Assembly: GCA_913055635.1 (NCBI GenBank)
Contig: CAJXLK010000014.1
Span: forward strand, 27,504 to 91,503
Source: an uncultured Bacteroidota bacterium
GTDB taxonomy: Bacteria > Bacteroidota > Bacteroidia > Bacteroidales > UBA12077
DNA length: 64,000 nucleotides
Direction: 5' to 3'
How positions within the stretch are numbered: the first letter of the stretch is position 1; each line of letters opens with the position of its first letter. The notes beneath the pieces are model-generated. The model was given only the letters and a program-made list of their open reading frames with translations. It made no database searches and was not told the DNA's origin. Positions 31,501 through 39,027 of this stretch are shown here, piece by piece. The position numbers and the translations under genes are program-made.

Positions 31501-31753
31501 GAGTGTCCAGGCTCAGTTTTTGATCCCGATGGCCATCAGTCTGGCTTATGGGGTTTTTATCGGCACCATTTTTATTTTAATCTTTTTTCCGGTGCTGATC
31601 ATGTTGTTGAATGATGTAAGGGTGTATTTCAAATATCTGTGGACCGGCAGCAAACCGGAGCGCGAATCGGTGGAGGTTGCCATTATGCTCAACAACCGCC
31701 GCCGCTCATATGAGGCGGATCCCGAAAGAGCCCCCGAAAGAGACCCCGCTTAG
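28532..31753 (+). CDS. RND efflux pump permease (operon 1)
   Basis: A 1073-residue inner-membrane RND transporter of the AcrB/HAE-like fold, driven by proton influx. Twelve helices in two halves with two large periplasmic loops are evident. The TM4 proton-relay acids are Asp400-Asp401 in ILVDDGIVIAEN. The TM10 equivalent is GVIINDAIVFLAKY, where Asn replaces the Lys940 of AcrB. The C-terminal tail (DPERAPERDPA) and stop run into a palindrome, so the last few codons are supplied by that element. The adaptor gene lies directly upstream. About 35-40% of positions look alike between this pump and the one at 41.7 kb by eye; substrate is unknown. Confidence 0.93.
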   Translation: MRRIVERFVEYPIYANLIIAFVLLAGGYSLISMNKAFFPERESRYISISVYYPGASPEEMEEGITARLEEAVRGIVGIKEMTSTSMENSSRVSLETTGAYPIDEVLMEVKNAVDGISALPSAAERPVVSKQRSRSPAVRMSLRSSDQSQVELMTLKDHAQRIEEDLFNSGVISQISLSGFPSPEISVEVREEALLRYDLTFADLMSAISNNNQDISGGQIKSAEQELLIRLRSRSTDPNKIGRIILRGKPDGGYIRIGDVAEVKKKFAETSYETWVNGKQAISIHIEKLPEEDLEAITEYVDQYIDEFNARNQGVQLDLSRAFLNILQSRLDLLTKNGMIGLALVVLSLSLFLNIRLSLWVSFGIPFSFLAMFIMAHQLGITINMISLFGMILVIGILVDDGIVIAENIYLYFEKGMTPMKAAVEGTLEVLPAVLTSIATTIVAFAPLLFLAGTRMEMMYHMAIVVIGALFFSLFEAFFVLPAHLSSHHVLTRRSLGAKGRGVKRYFEGFIVWLRENVYHHMLHWLIKQRHAVVAIPVALILITAGLYFGGHIRNTFFPMVDFDSFEVNVAFTPGDGEQQTKVHLRRFEKAIWAVNEDLKIRLNREADVIERVSSTMGYAFRGQERGAHAGNIRVYPVDLEGLPLSGHQIANMVRAKIGPVPEALKYTAGGRSRWGSAVSIGLMSSNLQELEAAKNYLMKRLSELPQLKDITENVALGKQEIRLELKPKAYFLGLDERAIATQVRRGFYGGQAQRLQDGRDELRVWVRYPREDRLTRGQLERMKIKTSSGEYPLIELAHYHLERGPVAINRYNGSREIRVEAETVDPYASVPAIIDQIEQQIMPDVKSRFAGIRYMEQGQAKSSNEALSRVGGYFLVAFIVIIFLMILHFKSINQMLIILAMIPLSMLGVFWGHGIHDKPLSIISLWGMIALTGVIINDAIVFLAKYDSLLLKGHKVADAVVEAGKLRLRPIILTSITTTVGLFPIILEKSVQAQFLIPMAISLAYGVFIGTIFILIFFPVLIMLLNDVRVYFKYLWTGSKPERESVEVAIMLNNRRRSYEADPERAPERDPA

Positions 31754-31760
31754 CGGGGTC
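31742..31760. repeat. palindrome overlapping the RND stop codon
   Basis: GACCCCGCTTAGCGGGGTC is a palindrome with a single central mismatch. It contains the last codons (GAC CCC GCT) and TAG stop of the RND pump gene. A half-copy follows at about 31772 and a full copy at 31809. Confidence 0.8.
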
Positions 31761-31804
31761 GATATCAAAAACGCTTAGCGGGGATCAAGAAAGAACCCCG
31801 CTTG

Positions 31805-31827
31805 AAAAAACCCCGCTTAGCGGGGTT
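31805..31827 (-). terminator. intrinsic terminator of TPR paralogue B
   Basis: On the minus strand, 15 bp after the TPR stop, AACCCCGCTAAGCGGGGTT is followed by four more T. The same palindrome family thus serves here as a terminator hairpin. Confidence 0.75.
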
Positions 31828-31841
31828 CAGTAACCGGGGTT

Positions 31842-33305
31842 CTACTTTTCCTGAAGGCCGGCCAAGGCCTTGTTTCTTACTCCCCCTAATTCCAGGGAAT
31901 TTTGGTAGTGGCGGGTCACCTTCTGATACCATTGACGGGCCTTGATGGGGTTGCCCTGCCTCTGCCAGGTCAGTCCCGTATAATACCAGGTTTCTGGGGT
32001 ATCCCAGGCTTTAGCCAGTTGTTCGCGTGCCTGGTCATACCTGCCCTGCTTCAACTGCATGATGCCCTCGCTCTGGTAATAGGTTTTCCAATGATCCGCA
32101 CTGCCATGATCCAAAAGCACTTTCCTGCACTTAACCCGCGCTTGTTCGGCAGCCTCCATGTCATTATCCGAGCTCAAGGCATAAAACTCCCATATATGGG
32201 CCTGGGTGTTCAAATCCTTCTTCATGGAAGCGGGTAAATCTGCCGTGGCAATCATTTCTTTGGCCTTGCGGTAATATTTGATCCCTTCTTCCGGTTGTCC
32301 TGTTTCCGTTAATATGTAGCCTTTGTAAGCCATGCCCCGGATCTGATAATAAGGCAGGCCCTTTTGCTCAGCCATTCGGATATAGCGATCTATATTTCGC
32401 AGGGCTGCTTCAGGGTTGTTTTCATGCAGATCAACCGAAGCTTCATAGAGCATGCCATTTAGCTTGATGTTATAGTTGTCGTTGTTGCGTGAATAGTCCT
32501 GATAGCTTTTGCGCGCCATCATCATATCCCCCTGGAAAAGATAACTGTCTGCCAGTCCCTTTAAACTGGAGGTAAAATCCGGGCTGATTTTAAGGGCCTT
32601 CCTGTAATGGGCAATGGCTTCATTGAACCTGCCGTTTCGCAGGAGAAATTCTCCATAGGAATCATGGGGATTGGCTTCACCAGGCAAAACTTCCAGGTAC
32701 TTGATAAAGGATTCTTCGGCCGAGTCCATATCTCCCAACATCATATGGCTGTAGCCTAACATGTTATGGGCCGGATGATAATCCGGGTTGATTTCAATGG
32801 CCCGGGTCAAATGCCTTATTGCCAGGTCATAATCACCGGCCGAATAATGAGCTAAGCCTACCCACATCCGCAGGGATTCATCTTCCGGCCACAGGTCAAT
32901 CAGGATCTCGCTGTGTTTGTCCATGGCCTGGGTATCCTTTTGGGACATAGCCTGACCAAAACGGATCAGATGTTTTTCCCCGGAAGAAATTTCATCACTC
33001 AGTTCGATGGCTTTATTCAGGTGTTCGGCTTCAAAGCCACTGCCCTGCATCAGGGTGGCGGCAAGATAAAAATGGGCCATGGCAAAGTCCGGGTCCATTC
33101 TCAGGGCTTCATCAAAATGCTTCTTTGCCTGGTTGAAATGGAGCCGGGTGAATTGCTCCACTCCCTGGTGAAATTGTTCTTCTGCCCCGATCGAAGGGGT
33201 GGTAACAGGCATTTTTTCTTGCGCCTGAAGCGCAACTGTTGTCAGCAGCAACATACACCATGCTCCTGCCAACAACCTAATGGGCATGAAAAATGTTTTT
33301 TTCAT
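31842..33305 (-). CDS. exported TPR protein, paralogue B
   Basis: A 487-residue protein with a signal peptide (MKKTFFMPIRLLAGAW, cleavage near ALQAQ) and TPR motifs such as YDLAIRHLTRAIEINPDYHP, FNEAIAHYRKALKISPDF and YDQAREQLAKAW. It matches the TPR protein at 24827-26374 along its whole length, including the C-terminal NSLEL/MGGVRNKALAGL motif. The frame is open 33 codons further upstream, but I chose the ATG at 33305 because it begins the signal peptide. It converges on the RND pump gene, with 88 bp between the stops. It may be an accessory to the RND system or simply a neighbour. Confidence 0.88.
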   Translation of the reverse strand: MKKTFFMPIRLLAGAWCMLLLTTVALQAQEKMPVTTPSIGAEEQFHQGVEQFTRLHFNQAKKHFDEALRMDPDFAMAHFYLAATLMQGSGFEAEHLNKAIELSDEISSGEKHLIRFGQAMSQKDTQAMDKHSEILIDLWPEDESLRMWVGLAHYSAGDYDLAIRHLTRAIEINPDYHPAHNMLGYSHMMLGDMDSAEESFIKYLEVLPGEANPHDSYGEFLLRNGRFNEAIAHYRKALKISPDFTSSLKGLADSYLFQGDMMMARKSYQDYSRNNDNYNIKLNGMLYEASVDLHENNPEAALRNIDRYIRMAEQKGLPYYQIRGMAYKGYILTETGQPEEGIKYYRKAKEMIATADLPASMKKDLNTQAHIWEFYALSSDNDMEAAEQARVKCRKVLLDHGSADHWKTYYQSEGIMQLKQGRYDQAREQLAKAWDTPETWYYTGLTWQRQGNPIKARQWYQKVTRHYQNSLELGGVRNKALAGLQEK

Positions 33306-34283
33306 TTTTTTAAGGATTGAAGGTTTAAAAAGTCTTACCTGAACCAAAAAGTCTTTTAGATACCCACCGCAAAGAAGGTCCAATAGAAAAGAGGGGCCAT
33401 CCATTATTGACGGGCTTTATGGAATGTGCGGTTTGCGGATGGACCATTTATAGAGGATGGCCCAAAGGGTATCATCCACCCAAGCAAGTTACTTCCTGCC
33501 GGGAAATTTGTATTGTATAAATCGGACAAAATAACATTTAAAAAGATTTAATTGAAAGCGCACTGTCAAAAGGAACCTACCCCCAGCTATCCAATTGTAG
33601 GATAACCTGATATGGGTTGTTTATGGGTATAATTATCTGTATATAAATGTTTTTGTTATTATCTTATGTACTGGCTCAATTTGCAAGTCGGTTAAGGTCT
33701 GCTCAGCCTTAAGGATGCCTCCCCGCTATTGATTTCTACCGCAGAATGGCATCAGAGAAAATAGTGATTTATCCCCTGCCAATTATTGGATGTATTATTC
33801 AATTCTTTTTAATTGTTATGCCTGTATTTTTTTGAAATACAAAGTATAATGGGATATATCCTGTATAAGTATGCACATTTTTACAATGGATAATTGAATA
33901 TTTTTGATCAGAAATGTGATTAAATTTATTATAATTAACCAAATAATCAATAAATTATTTGGATGGGATTATATAATACTATATATTTATGTCGTTAAAA
34001 TTAATTATTTCTTGTTATATTCATAATGTTGTTTTATTGTATAAATAATTCATAAATAGAGTTTTATTATTTTTTGTTTATTTGAATAATCAATAAAATG
34101 TTCATAAAAACAACCCTATAAACAAACAAAATATTGATCTTTATTGTACCAATCAGTGAGTATGTTATACATTTACTTCCCAAAAGTACTTTATTGTGCG
34201 ATATAAAATATTGATGAATATTTACCTATAAGAAACAAGCAACGGATCAGCATAAATCAGAATTCAATCAAATTTTTATTGCT
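33306..34283. other. AT-rich desert upstream of the AT-hook protein
   Basis: Nearly 1 kb with no supported gene. From about 33600 the sequence turns strongly AT-rich, with runs such as TTATTATTTTTTGTTTATTTG around 34063-34084, unlike the rest of the window. Near its end, TTG at 34144 and TACATTTA at 34168 are spaced roughly like a Bacteroidota -33/-7 pair and could drive the downstream gene; this is a weak match. The AT-richness could reflect acquired DNA or a regulatory region. Confidence 0.55.
33508..33532. promoter_or_regulatory. 25-nt motif shared with TPR paralogue A region
   Basis: TTGTATTGTA followed by TAAATCGGACAAAAT, one base different from 27043-27067. It lies 203 bp upstream of the start of TPR paralogue B. 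Confidence 0.5.
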
Positions 34284-34856
34284 ATGAATGAAAACACATC
34301 CAAAATCAATTTAAAAGTCGGAGAAATTGAGATTTCAATTGAGGGTCCTTCCGAATTTGTGACCAAACAATACCGGGAAATGGAAAAGAAACTGGGGATT
34401 CAGCAAAGACTAACCCCGGCTGCTTCTAACAAGAGCAAGACCCAAACCGGATCGAAACAGACCACGCGAAAGCGTACTGCCGGACGGCCTAAAAAATCCA
34501 CTTCTTCAAAAGCCACCACCACGACCAAAAAGGAAGAATCTGCTCAGGCCAGTCAGGTGAATCAGTGGATGAAAGAAGTACCTAAAAAGCTAAAAAATAC
34601 CGATAAAGCTTTAATTGCAGGTTATCTGAATCAGTTGGCTTCCGGAAGCAACGCTTTTAAAGTCCGTGATGTAAGCAATACTTTAAAAGCCAACAACATT
34701 AAGGTAAGCAATCCTTCAAACCTGATGAAAAACGCTGAGCAATCCCGCAAATTGATTGAGCAGGTGGCCAAGGATGGCCGTCAGGCTCAATATCGCTTTA
34801 CCAAGGAAGGGGTTGAATATGTAAGGAAGAAGTTTCCCGGGATAGGGGAGTCATGA
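34284..34856 (+). CDS. hypothetical AT-hook DNA-binding protein
   Basis: A 190-residue protein I cannot assign to a named family. Residues 1-38 form a small acidic beta/alpha module (KINLKVGEIEISIEG). Residues 45-90 are a Ser/Thr/Lys-rich linker carrying a textbook AT-hook core, TRKRTAGRPKKS (about 61-72). Residues 91-186 look helical with a final beta turn (AQYRFTKEGVEYVRKKF), compatible with a winged-helix domain. No signal peptide or membrane segment is present. It follows a long AT-rich region and ends in a strong terminator, so it is probably monocistronic. An architectural or regulatory DNA-binding role is inferred from the AT-hook, not shown. Confidence 0.75.
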   Translation: MNENTSKINLKVGEIEISIEGPSEFVTKQYREMEKKLGIQQRLTPAASNKSKTQTGSKQTTRKRTAGRPKKSTSSKATTTTKKEESAQASQVNQWMKEVPKKLKNTDKALIAGYLNQLASGSNAFKVRDVSNTLKANNIKVSNPSNLMKNAEQSRKLIEQVAKDGRQAQYRFTKEGVEYVRKKFPGIGES

Positions 34857-34938
34857 TACTCTGAATCCCTGTATTAAAGGACCTTAATTGCTTGAGATAA
34901 TACCGCAGCCATTGCGGAGGGGTTAATCATGATGTTTT

Positions 34939-34996
34939 ACGGCAAGGTGAGGAGGGGGATGAATGTCCTCCGGTATAACCTTGCCGTTATTTTTTT
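34939..34996 (+). terminator. intrinsic terminator
   Basis: ACGGCAAGGT and ACCTTGCCGT form a 10-bp stem around a 29-nt loop that itself contains GAGGAGGGGG and GTCCTCC, which can pair. TTATTTTTTT follows. It ends the AT-hook gene transcript, 83 bp after the stop. Confidence 0.8.
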
Positions 34997-35067
34997 GTCG
35001 GTATAAATAACATGCCTGCCGGTGTTCCATTGAACCGAATGCTTAATCGAATTGTTGGACCATTGCT

Positions 35068-35766
35068 ATGAAGAATATAAAAATTATTGGATTTGATGCC
35101 GATGACACCCTTTGGATAAACGAACCCTATTTCTACGATACCACCCGACGGTTTTGCGCACTTTTAGCCGGTTATGCCGATTGCCACCAGGTGGAACAAA
35201 CCCTTTATCAGACTGAAGTCTCCAACATTCAGATTTATGGGTATGGGGCCAAAAGTTTTATTTTGTCCATGGTGGAAACAGCCCTTCATTTGAGTAATCA
35301 CCGGGTAGATGGTCAGGTGGTGGGGGAAATCCTTCAGCTAGGAAAATCGCTGATTAACAAGCCAGTAGAGCTTATAGACGGGATAAAGCACGTTTTGGAG
35401 GAACTGAACCGGCAAAATTACATGTTGGTGGTTGCCACCAAGGGAGATTTACTGGATCAGCAACGAAAGTTAAAAAAGTCGGGCCTGGCGGATTATTTCC
35501 ATCACGTAGAGATCATGAGTGAAAAGAAGGAATCGGATTACTCCCGGATGCTGGAGCGTTTGGAGATTGACCCTGAGTCTTTTGTGATGGTGGGCAATTC
35601 TTTAAAATCCGACATCATACCGGTGCTCAATCTTGGAGCTCATGGTATACATGTACCTTTTCATACCACCTGGCAGCACGAAGAGGTTGATGATTCCGTG
35701 ATTCCTTCCAGCCGTTATAAAGAGGTGGATCAGGTTTCGCAGATCCTTAAATTCCTTTCCGGGTAA
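35068..35766 (+). CDS. HAD-family hydrolase
   Basis: A 232-residue haloacid-dehalogenase-type phosphatase. Motif I is GFDADDTLW with nucleophile Asp10 and acid Asp12; motif II is VVATKGD; motif III/IV is KKESDYSRM and MVGNSLKSDIIP. A helical cap lies between motif I and II (C1 cap). Such enzymes remove phosphate from small metabolites; the substrate cannot be told. It precedes the methyltransferase gene by 56 bp on the same strand and may share its transcript. Confidence 0.88.
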   Translation: MKNIKIIGFDADDTLWINEPYFYDTTRRFCALLAGYADCHQVEQTLYQTEVSNIQIYGYGAKSFILSMVETALHLSNHRVDGQVVGEILQLGKSLINKPVELIDGIKHVLEELNRQNYMLVVATKGDLLDQQRKLKKSGLADYFHHVEIMSEKKESDYSRMLERLEIDPESFVMVGNSLKSDIIPVLNLGAHGIHVPFHTTWQHEEVDDSVIPSSRYKEVDQVSQILKFLSG

Positions 35767-35822
35767 AACATTTTTGGCCTTTTATTGTCATCTTTGCGGA
35801 TTGCAATGAAAAGAGAAAAGCC

Positions 35823-36398
35823 ATGGAAGGATATAAATTTGATCCCAGGAAACTTGAGCATCTGAACAATCCCGAAAGGTTAAAGGATATACCACCCTGG
35901 TATATATGGCAGAAGCTTGAAGCAGACTCCAGCGATACAGTGATCGACCTGGGGGCGGGAACTGGTTTTTACAGCAAACAGTTTGCCGGCATGGCGGATG
36001 TTGATAAAGTTTATGCCCTGGATATCTCTGAAGAGATGATCGCTTATATGAACCAGGAGGTAGCCCCCGGCAATCCTTCGGTTATCCCGTTAAAAATGGA
36101 TGAATCGGCAATTCCCCTACAGGGTAACCTGGCCGATATCGTGGTAATGATCAACCTGCATCATGAATTTCATGATCCCATGGCTCTGTTAGGTGAATGT
36201 CGACGGGTGCTCAAACCGGCAGGCAAAGTGGCCATTGTCGATTGGAAGAAAGCGCATACCGACCATGGCCCGCCGGTTAAAAAGCGCTACCAGGCCGAAC
36301 AAATTGCCGGCCAACTTAAAAAAGCATCGTTTGAAGCCATTGAGATTTATCAGGAGCTGCCCAGCCACTACCTGGTGGTGGCAAAGAATTCATCCTGA
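35823..36398 (+). CDS. class I SAM-dependent methyltransferase
   Basis: A 191-residue Rossmann-fold methyltransferase. Motif I is VIDLGAGTGFYSKQF (from residue 40), followed by VYALDISEEMIAY with the acidic residue that holds the SAM ribose, and by DIVVMINLHHEFHDP and LKPAGKVAIVDWKK. This is the Methyltransf_11 pattern of the UbiE/arsenite-type small-molecule group. No substrate-binding feature is recognisable. Confidence 0.88.
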   Translation: MEGYKFDPRKLEHLNNPERLKDIPPWYIWQKLEADSSDTVIDLGAGTGFYSKQFAGMADVDKVYALDISEEMIAYMNQEVAPGNPSVIPLKMDESAIPLQGNLADIVVMINLHHEFHDPMALLGECRRVLKPAGKVAIVDWKKAHTDHGPPVKKRYQAEQIAGQLKKASFEAIEIYQELPSHYLVVAKNSS

Positions 36399-36613
36399 AG
36401 ATTTACAGGTAAGTGGAGGTAAAGATTAAAAAGGGGATAACAGAAGCTTTCTATTTTTTTTACCTCCATTAATTTCGGCCTTCAAAGCAAGGAGACGAAG
36501 ATGGCAGATGAAAATGGGACCCGGTGCTCAGAATCAGTGGATTTGGGAAAGTTAAAAAATAGTTGTTATTTTAGCAGCGATCGAATGTTATTTACCCTGC
36601 AAAATTTCACCCC

Positions 36614-37060
36614 ATGAGCAACGTCTGGGTTCAGTCGTCTACCATTTACCTGGCTGGCATAACGGGCATATGGAAAGGCATACCGGTGGGATTTGCCCTG
36701 GAAGCGCCTCCCATTTTAACGGGCCTTTTTACCGCCCTGGGTTCCATCACGGTGGTGCTGATTTTGCTTTTTGCCGGCAAGCCCTTCAAAGACTGGTTGT
36801 TGCGGCGTTATGGACAGAAGGGATTGGAGCGCAAGCAGGGCCGCATGAGGCGCCTGATGGATCGATATGGGGTAGCGGGCGTTGGATTGATAGCCAGTGG
36901 TTTAATCGGGCCTACCCTGAGCACCCTGCTGGGTTTGGCTTTGGTTCAACAAACCCGGCGGCTGATGATTTTTTTAATAACCGGTGTGATTTTGTGGAGC
37001 ACCCTGATTACCCTGATGGCCATGTACAGCCTGGAGTTGGTGCTGCAGTTAATCGGCTGA
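36614..37060 (+). CDS. small integral membrane protein, perhaps Sm_multidrug_ex family
   Basis: A 148-residue protein with about four hydrophobic segments: 9-27, 34-57, 88-109 and 118-146. A basic cytoplasmic loop (RRYGQKGLERKQGRMRRLMDRYG) separates the two halves. The short re-entrant-looking stretch LIASGLIGPTLSTLLGLAL resembles the small multidrug export (PF06695) and DedA-like membrane proteins, but I am not sure of this family. It is convergent with the EamA gene, with 22 bp between the stops. Confidence 0.6.
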   Translation: MSNVWVQSSTIYLAGITGIWKGIPVGFALEAPPILTGLFTALGSITVVLILLFAGKPFKDWLLRRYGQKGLERKQGRMRRLMDRYGVAGVGLIASGLIGPTLSTLLGLALVQQTRRLMIFLITGVILWSTLITLMAMYSLELVLQLIG

Positions 37061-37082
37061 GCGAGGCCTTTGCTTAGAGGCT

Positions 37083-37925
37083 TTATTTTTTGAGCAGCAC
37101 AGAAGCCATGAGAATCATGGCGCCTCCGACCAGTTCATTCCAGGAGAAGACTTCATTGAAAAGCAGCACACCAAAGGCTATTCCACTGATTACCTCTATA
37201 TAGGCCAGGAATGATGCGGTTGAAGCGCGTACCCTTCGCAAAGCCTGAAAAAACACCCCATAGCCAATCAACCCCACGAGCAAGGCATAGAGAGAGGCCA
37301 CAGAAGTTTTATGCAGGGTTAACTGATCCATCCCCCCTATAAAGAAAGGAAGAAAGAAAAGGACGCCGATAAAATTTTGAAAAAAAACGATTTGTGGAGC
37401 GTTAAACCGGGTGATTTGGTGTTTGAACATTACAACTGAGGTGGCATTGAGGCCCGCAGAGACCAGCATGGCCAGCATCCCGACAAACACTTCATTGCCC
37501 AGACCGAAAGGTTTGTCCATAAAAACCATTACAATCCCGGCCATGGCCAGTAAAAGCAACATCTTGTTTCTCAGGGGCAAGGGTTCCTTTAGGAAAAAAT
37601 GACTGAACACCACGGCAAAAACCGGCCAGGTATAAAGGATGATGATGGCATTGCCAATGGGGGCGTTTAAGTAACCGATGAAATAGAAAAGCAGGCGTAC
37701 GGCATTGACCAGGGAAGCCATTAGCACCAGGCGGATGCCATTGCCAAAGATACGCTCCCCCCGGATGCCAAACCATATGCCCAGCACCACAACCGGAATC
37801 CCTACACGAAACAATGCAATAACCCCGGCAGGCAGTTCCAGGTACTTGACAAAAGCCCCGGAAGAACCCCATACAACAGCCGCAAGGGCCACCTTCAGAT
37901 GGTCGGAATGCATTAGTCGGGTCAT
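37083..37925 (-). CDS. EamA/DMT-superfamily transporter
   Basis: A 280-residue inner-membrane protein with ten predicted helices in two EamA halves. AAVVWGSSGAFVKYLELP opens the first and the second opens with LVSAGLNATSVVMFKHQ; each half ends with a hydrophobic helix such as IEVISGIAFGVLLFNE in the second. Such proteins export or import amino acids, nucleotides or other metabolites; the substrate is unknown. The ATG at 37925 is used; an internal ATG four codons later is possible. Confidence 0.9.
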   Translation of the reverse strand: MTRLMHSDHLKVALAAVVWGSSGAFVKYLELPAGVIALFRVGIPVVVLGIWFGIRGERIFGNGIRLVLMASLVNAVRLLFYFIGYLNAPIGNAIIILYTWPVFAVVFSHFFLKEPLPLRNKMLLLLAMAGIVMVFMDKPFGLGNEVFVGMLAMLVSAGLNATSVVMFKHQITRFNAPQIVFFQNFIGVLFFLPFFIGGMDQLTLHKTSVASLYALLVGLIGYGVFFQALRRVRASTASFLAYIEVISGIAFGVLLFNEVFSWNELVGGAMILMASVLLKK

Positions 37926-38021
37926 AAAGGCCTTGATTTTAATGAAAAGCGGCGCGAATATAACCCACTATAAAGCTGGGCGAATCTCAATGAAGCAAAA
38001 TTTTACCCGGGGTGATCAAAC

Positions 38022-38753
38022 TCATTCCTCCAGGCCAAAAAGCCGCGCCACTTCAGGGCGGTAATTTTTCCCCACCGGCAGTTTTTCGCCTTTGACCTCC
38101 AGTTGGTTGCCCTCCAGGGCATCTATCTTTTTAATCGAGACAATATAGGATTTGTGGATGCGGATGAACTGACCCCGCGGCAGCTTCTCCTCCAATTCTT
38201 TAAGGGAGGCCAGGGCCGTGATGTTTTTTTTGTCCTCTGAGTGAAAAGTAACGTAGGCTTTTTGGCCTTCAATGTAGATCAGGTCTTCATAATTGAGCTT
38301 ATAGTATTTGCGGTCGGCCCGGATCACCAGGTAATCCTCGCGGAAGTCGGTCTTGTGCTCCCCTTCTGGCTGGTCGTTGCCGGCTTGGCTTGTCTGGGTG
38401 ATCGAATAATGCACCTTGTTGACGGCCTTAAGAAAACGATCGAAAGAGAAAGGTTTGAGCAGGTAATCGGTCACATCCAGTTCATAGCCCTCCAGGGCAA
38501 ACTCTTTATAGGCCGTGGTCAGAATGACGTAGGGCCTTTTCTCCAGACTGCGCAAAAAATCAAGGCCGCCGATATCGGGCATTTGAATGTCCAGAAAAAT
38601 CAGGTCGATCTTCCCCTGCTGAAGTCCATCCATGGCCTTAACCGGACTGTTGTAATCGCCTTCCAGCTCAAGGAAGGGGATTCGGGCCACATAATCTTTC
38701 ATGTACTGTCGGGCCAGATATTCATCGTCTATGATCGCACACCGGATGTTCAT
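38022..38753 (-). CDS. LytTR-family response regulator
   Basis: A 243-residue two-component regulator. The receiver domain (1-115) has acidic pocket Asp9-Asp10, phosphoacceptor Asp55 in IFLDIQMPD, and Lys100 in LLKP. The C-terminal LytTR domain (about 139-240) carries the DNA-binding pattern YIEGQKAYVTFHS and GQFIRIHKSYIVSIKKI. Its partner is the LytS-like kinase encoded upstream on the same strand, although a dispersed-repeat copy now fills the 267 bp between them. Regulated genes may include the divergent RND operon at 40548. Confidence 0.92.
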   Translation of the reverse strand: MNIRCAIIDDEYLARQYMKDYVARIPFLELEGDYNSPVKAMDGLQQGKIDLIFLDIQMPDIGGLDFLRSLEKRPYVILTTAYKEFALEGYELDVTDYLLKPFSFDRFLKAVNKVHYSITQTSQAGNDQPEGEHKTDFREDYLVIRADRKYYKLNYEDLIYIEGQKAYVTFHSEDKKNITALASLKELEEKLPRGQFIRIHKSYIVSIKKIDALEGNQLEVKGEKLPVGKNYRPEVARLFGLEE

Positions 38754-38819
38754 GGCTGTGAAGGGCTGTTTTAATCGATTTGAAATATAACTGATTTGAT
38801 GCTCACTTCAATGCTTTGA

Positions 38820-39027
38820 TCTATCGCCCTGCAACCCCCGTGCTTTATCTATCGCCGTGTTGTCTGAGTCAGTGCATGCGGGTTTCATTCGTATAGAGTT
38901 TAATTAACAGTTTGTATTTCAGTATAATAATAGCATGTAATTCGTTGGTCTCGGTAACCTCTGCCATGGAACCTGCATGAATAATCATGTCCTTGTTGTG
39001 TAGGTTACTGGATGCAGGTTTCATTGG
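38820..39027 (-). repeat. dispersed structured repeat between kinase and regulator genes
   Basis: On the minus strand it reads AATGAAACCTGCATCC, ACACAACAAGGACATG, CATGCAGGTTCCATGGCAG, GAGACCAACGAATTACATGC and TACAAACTGTTAATTAAAC, nearly identical to the second unit at 2.8 kb. A second, diverged unit begins AACCCGCATGCACTGACTC and continues to about 38820. AACCTGCAT and ATGCAGGTT pair perfectly over nine bases. The TGA stop of the kinase gene lies in the AATGAAACC of the repeat. Confidence 0.8.
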
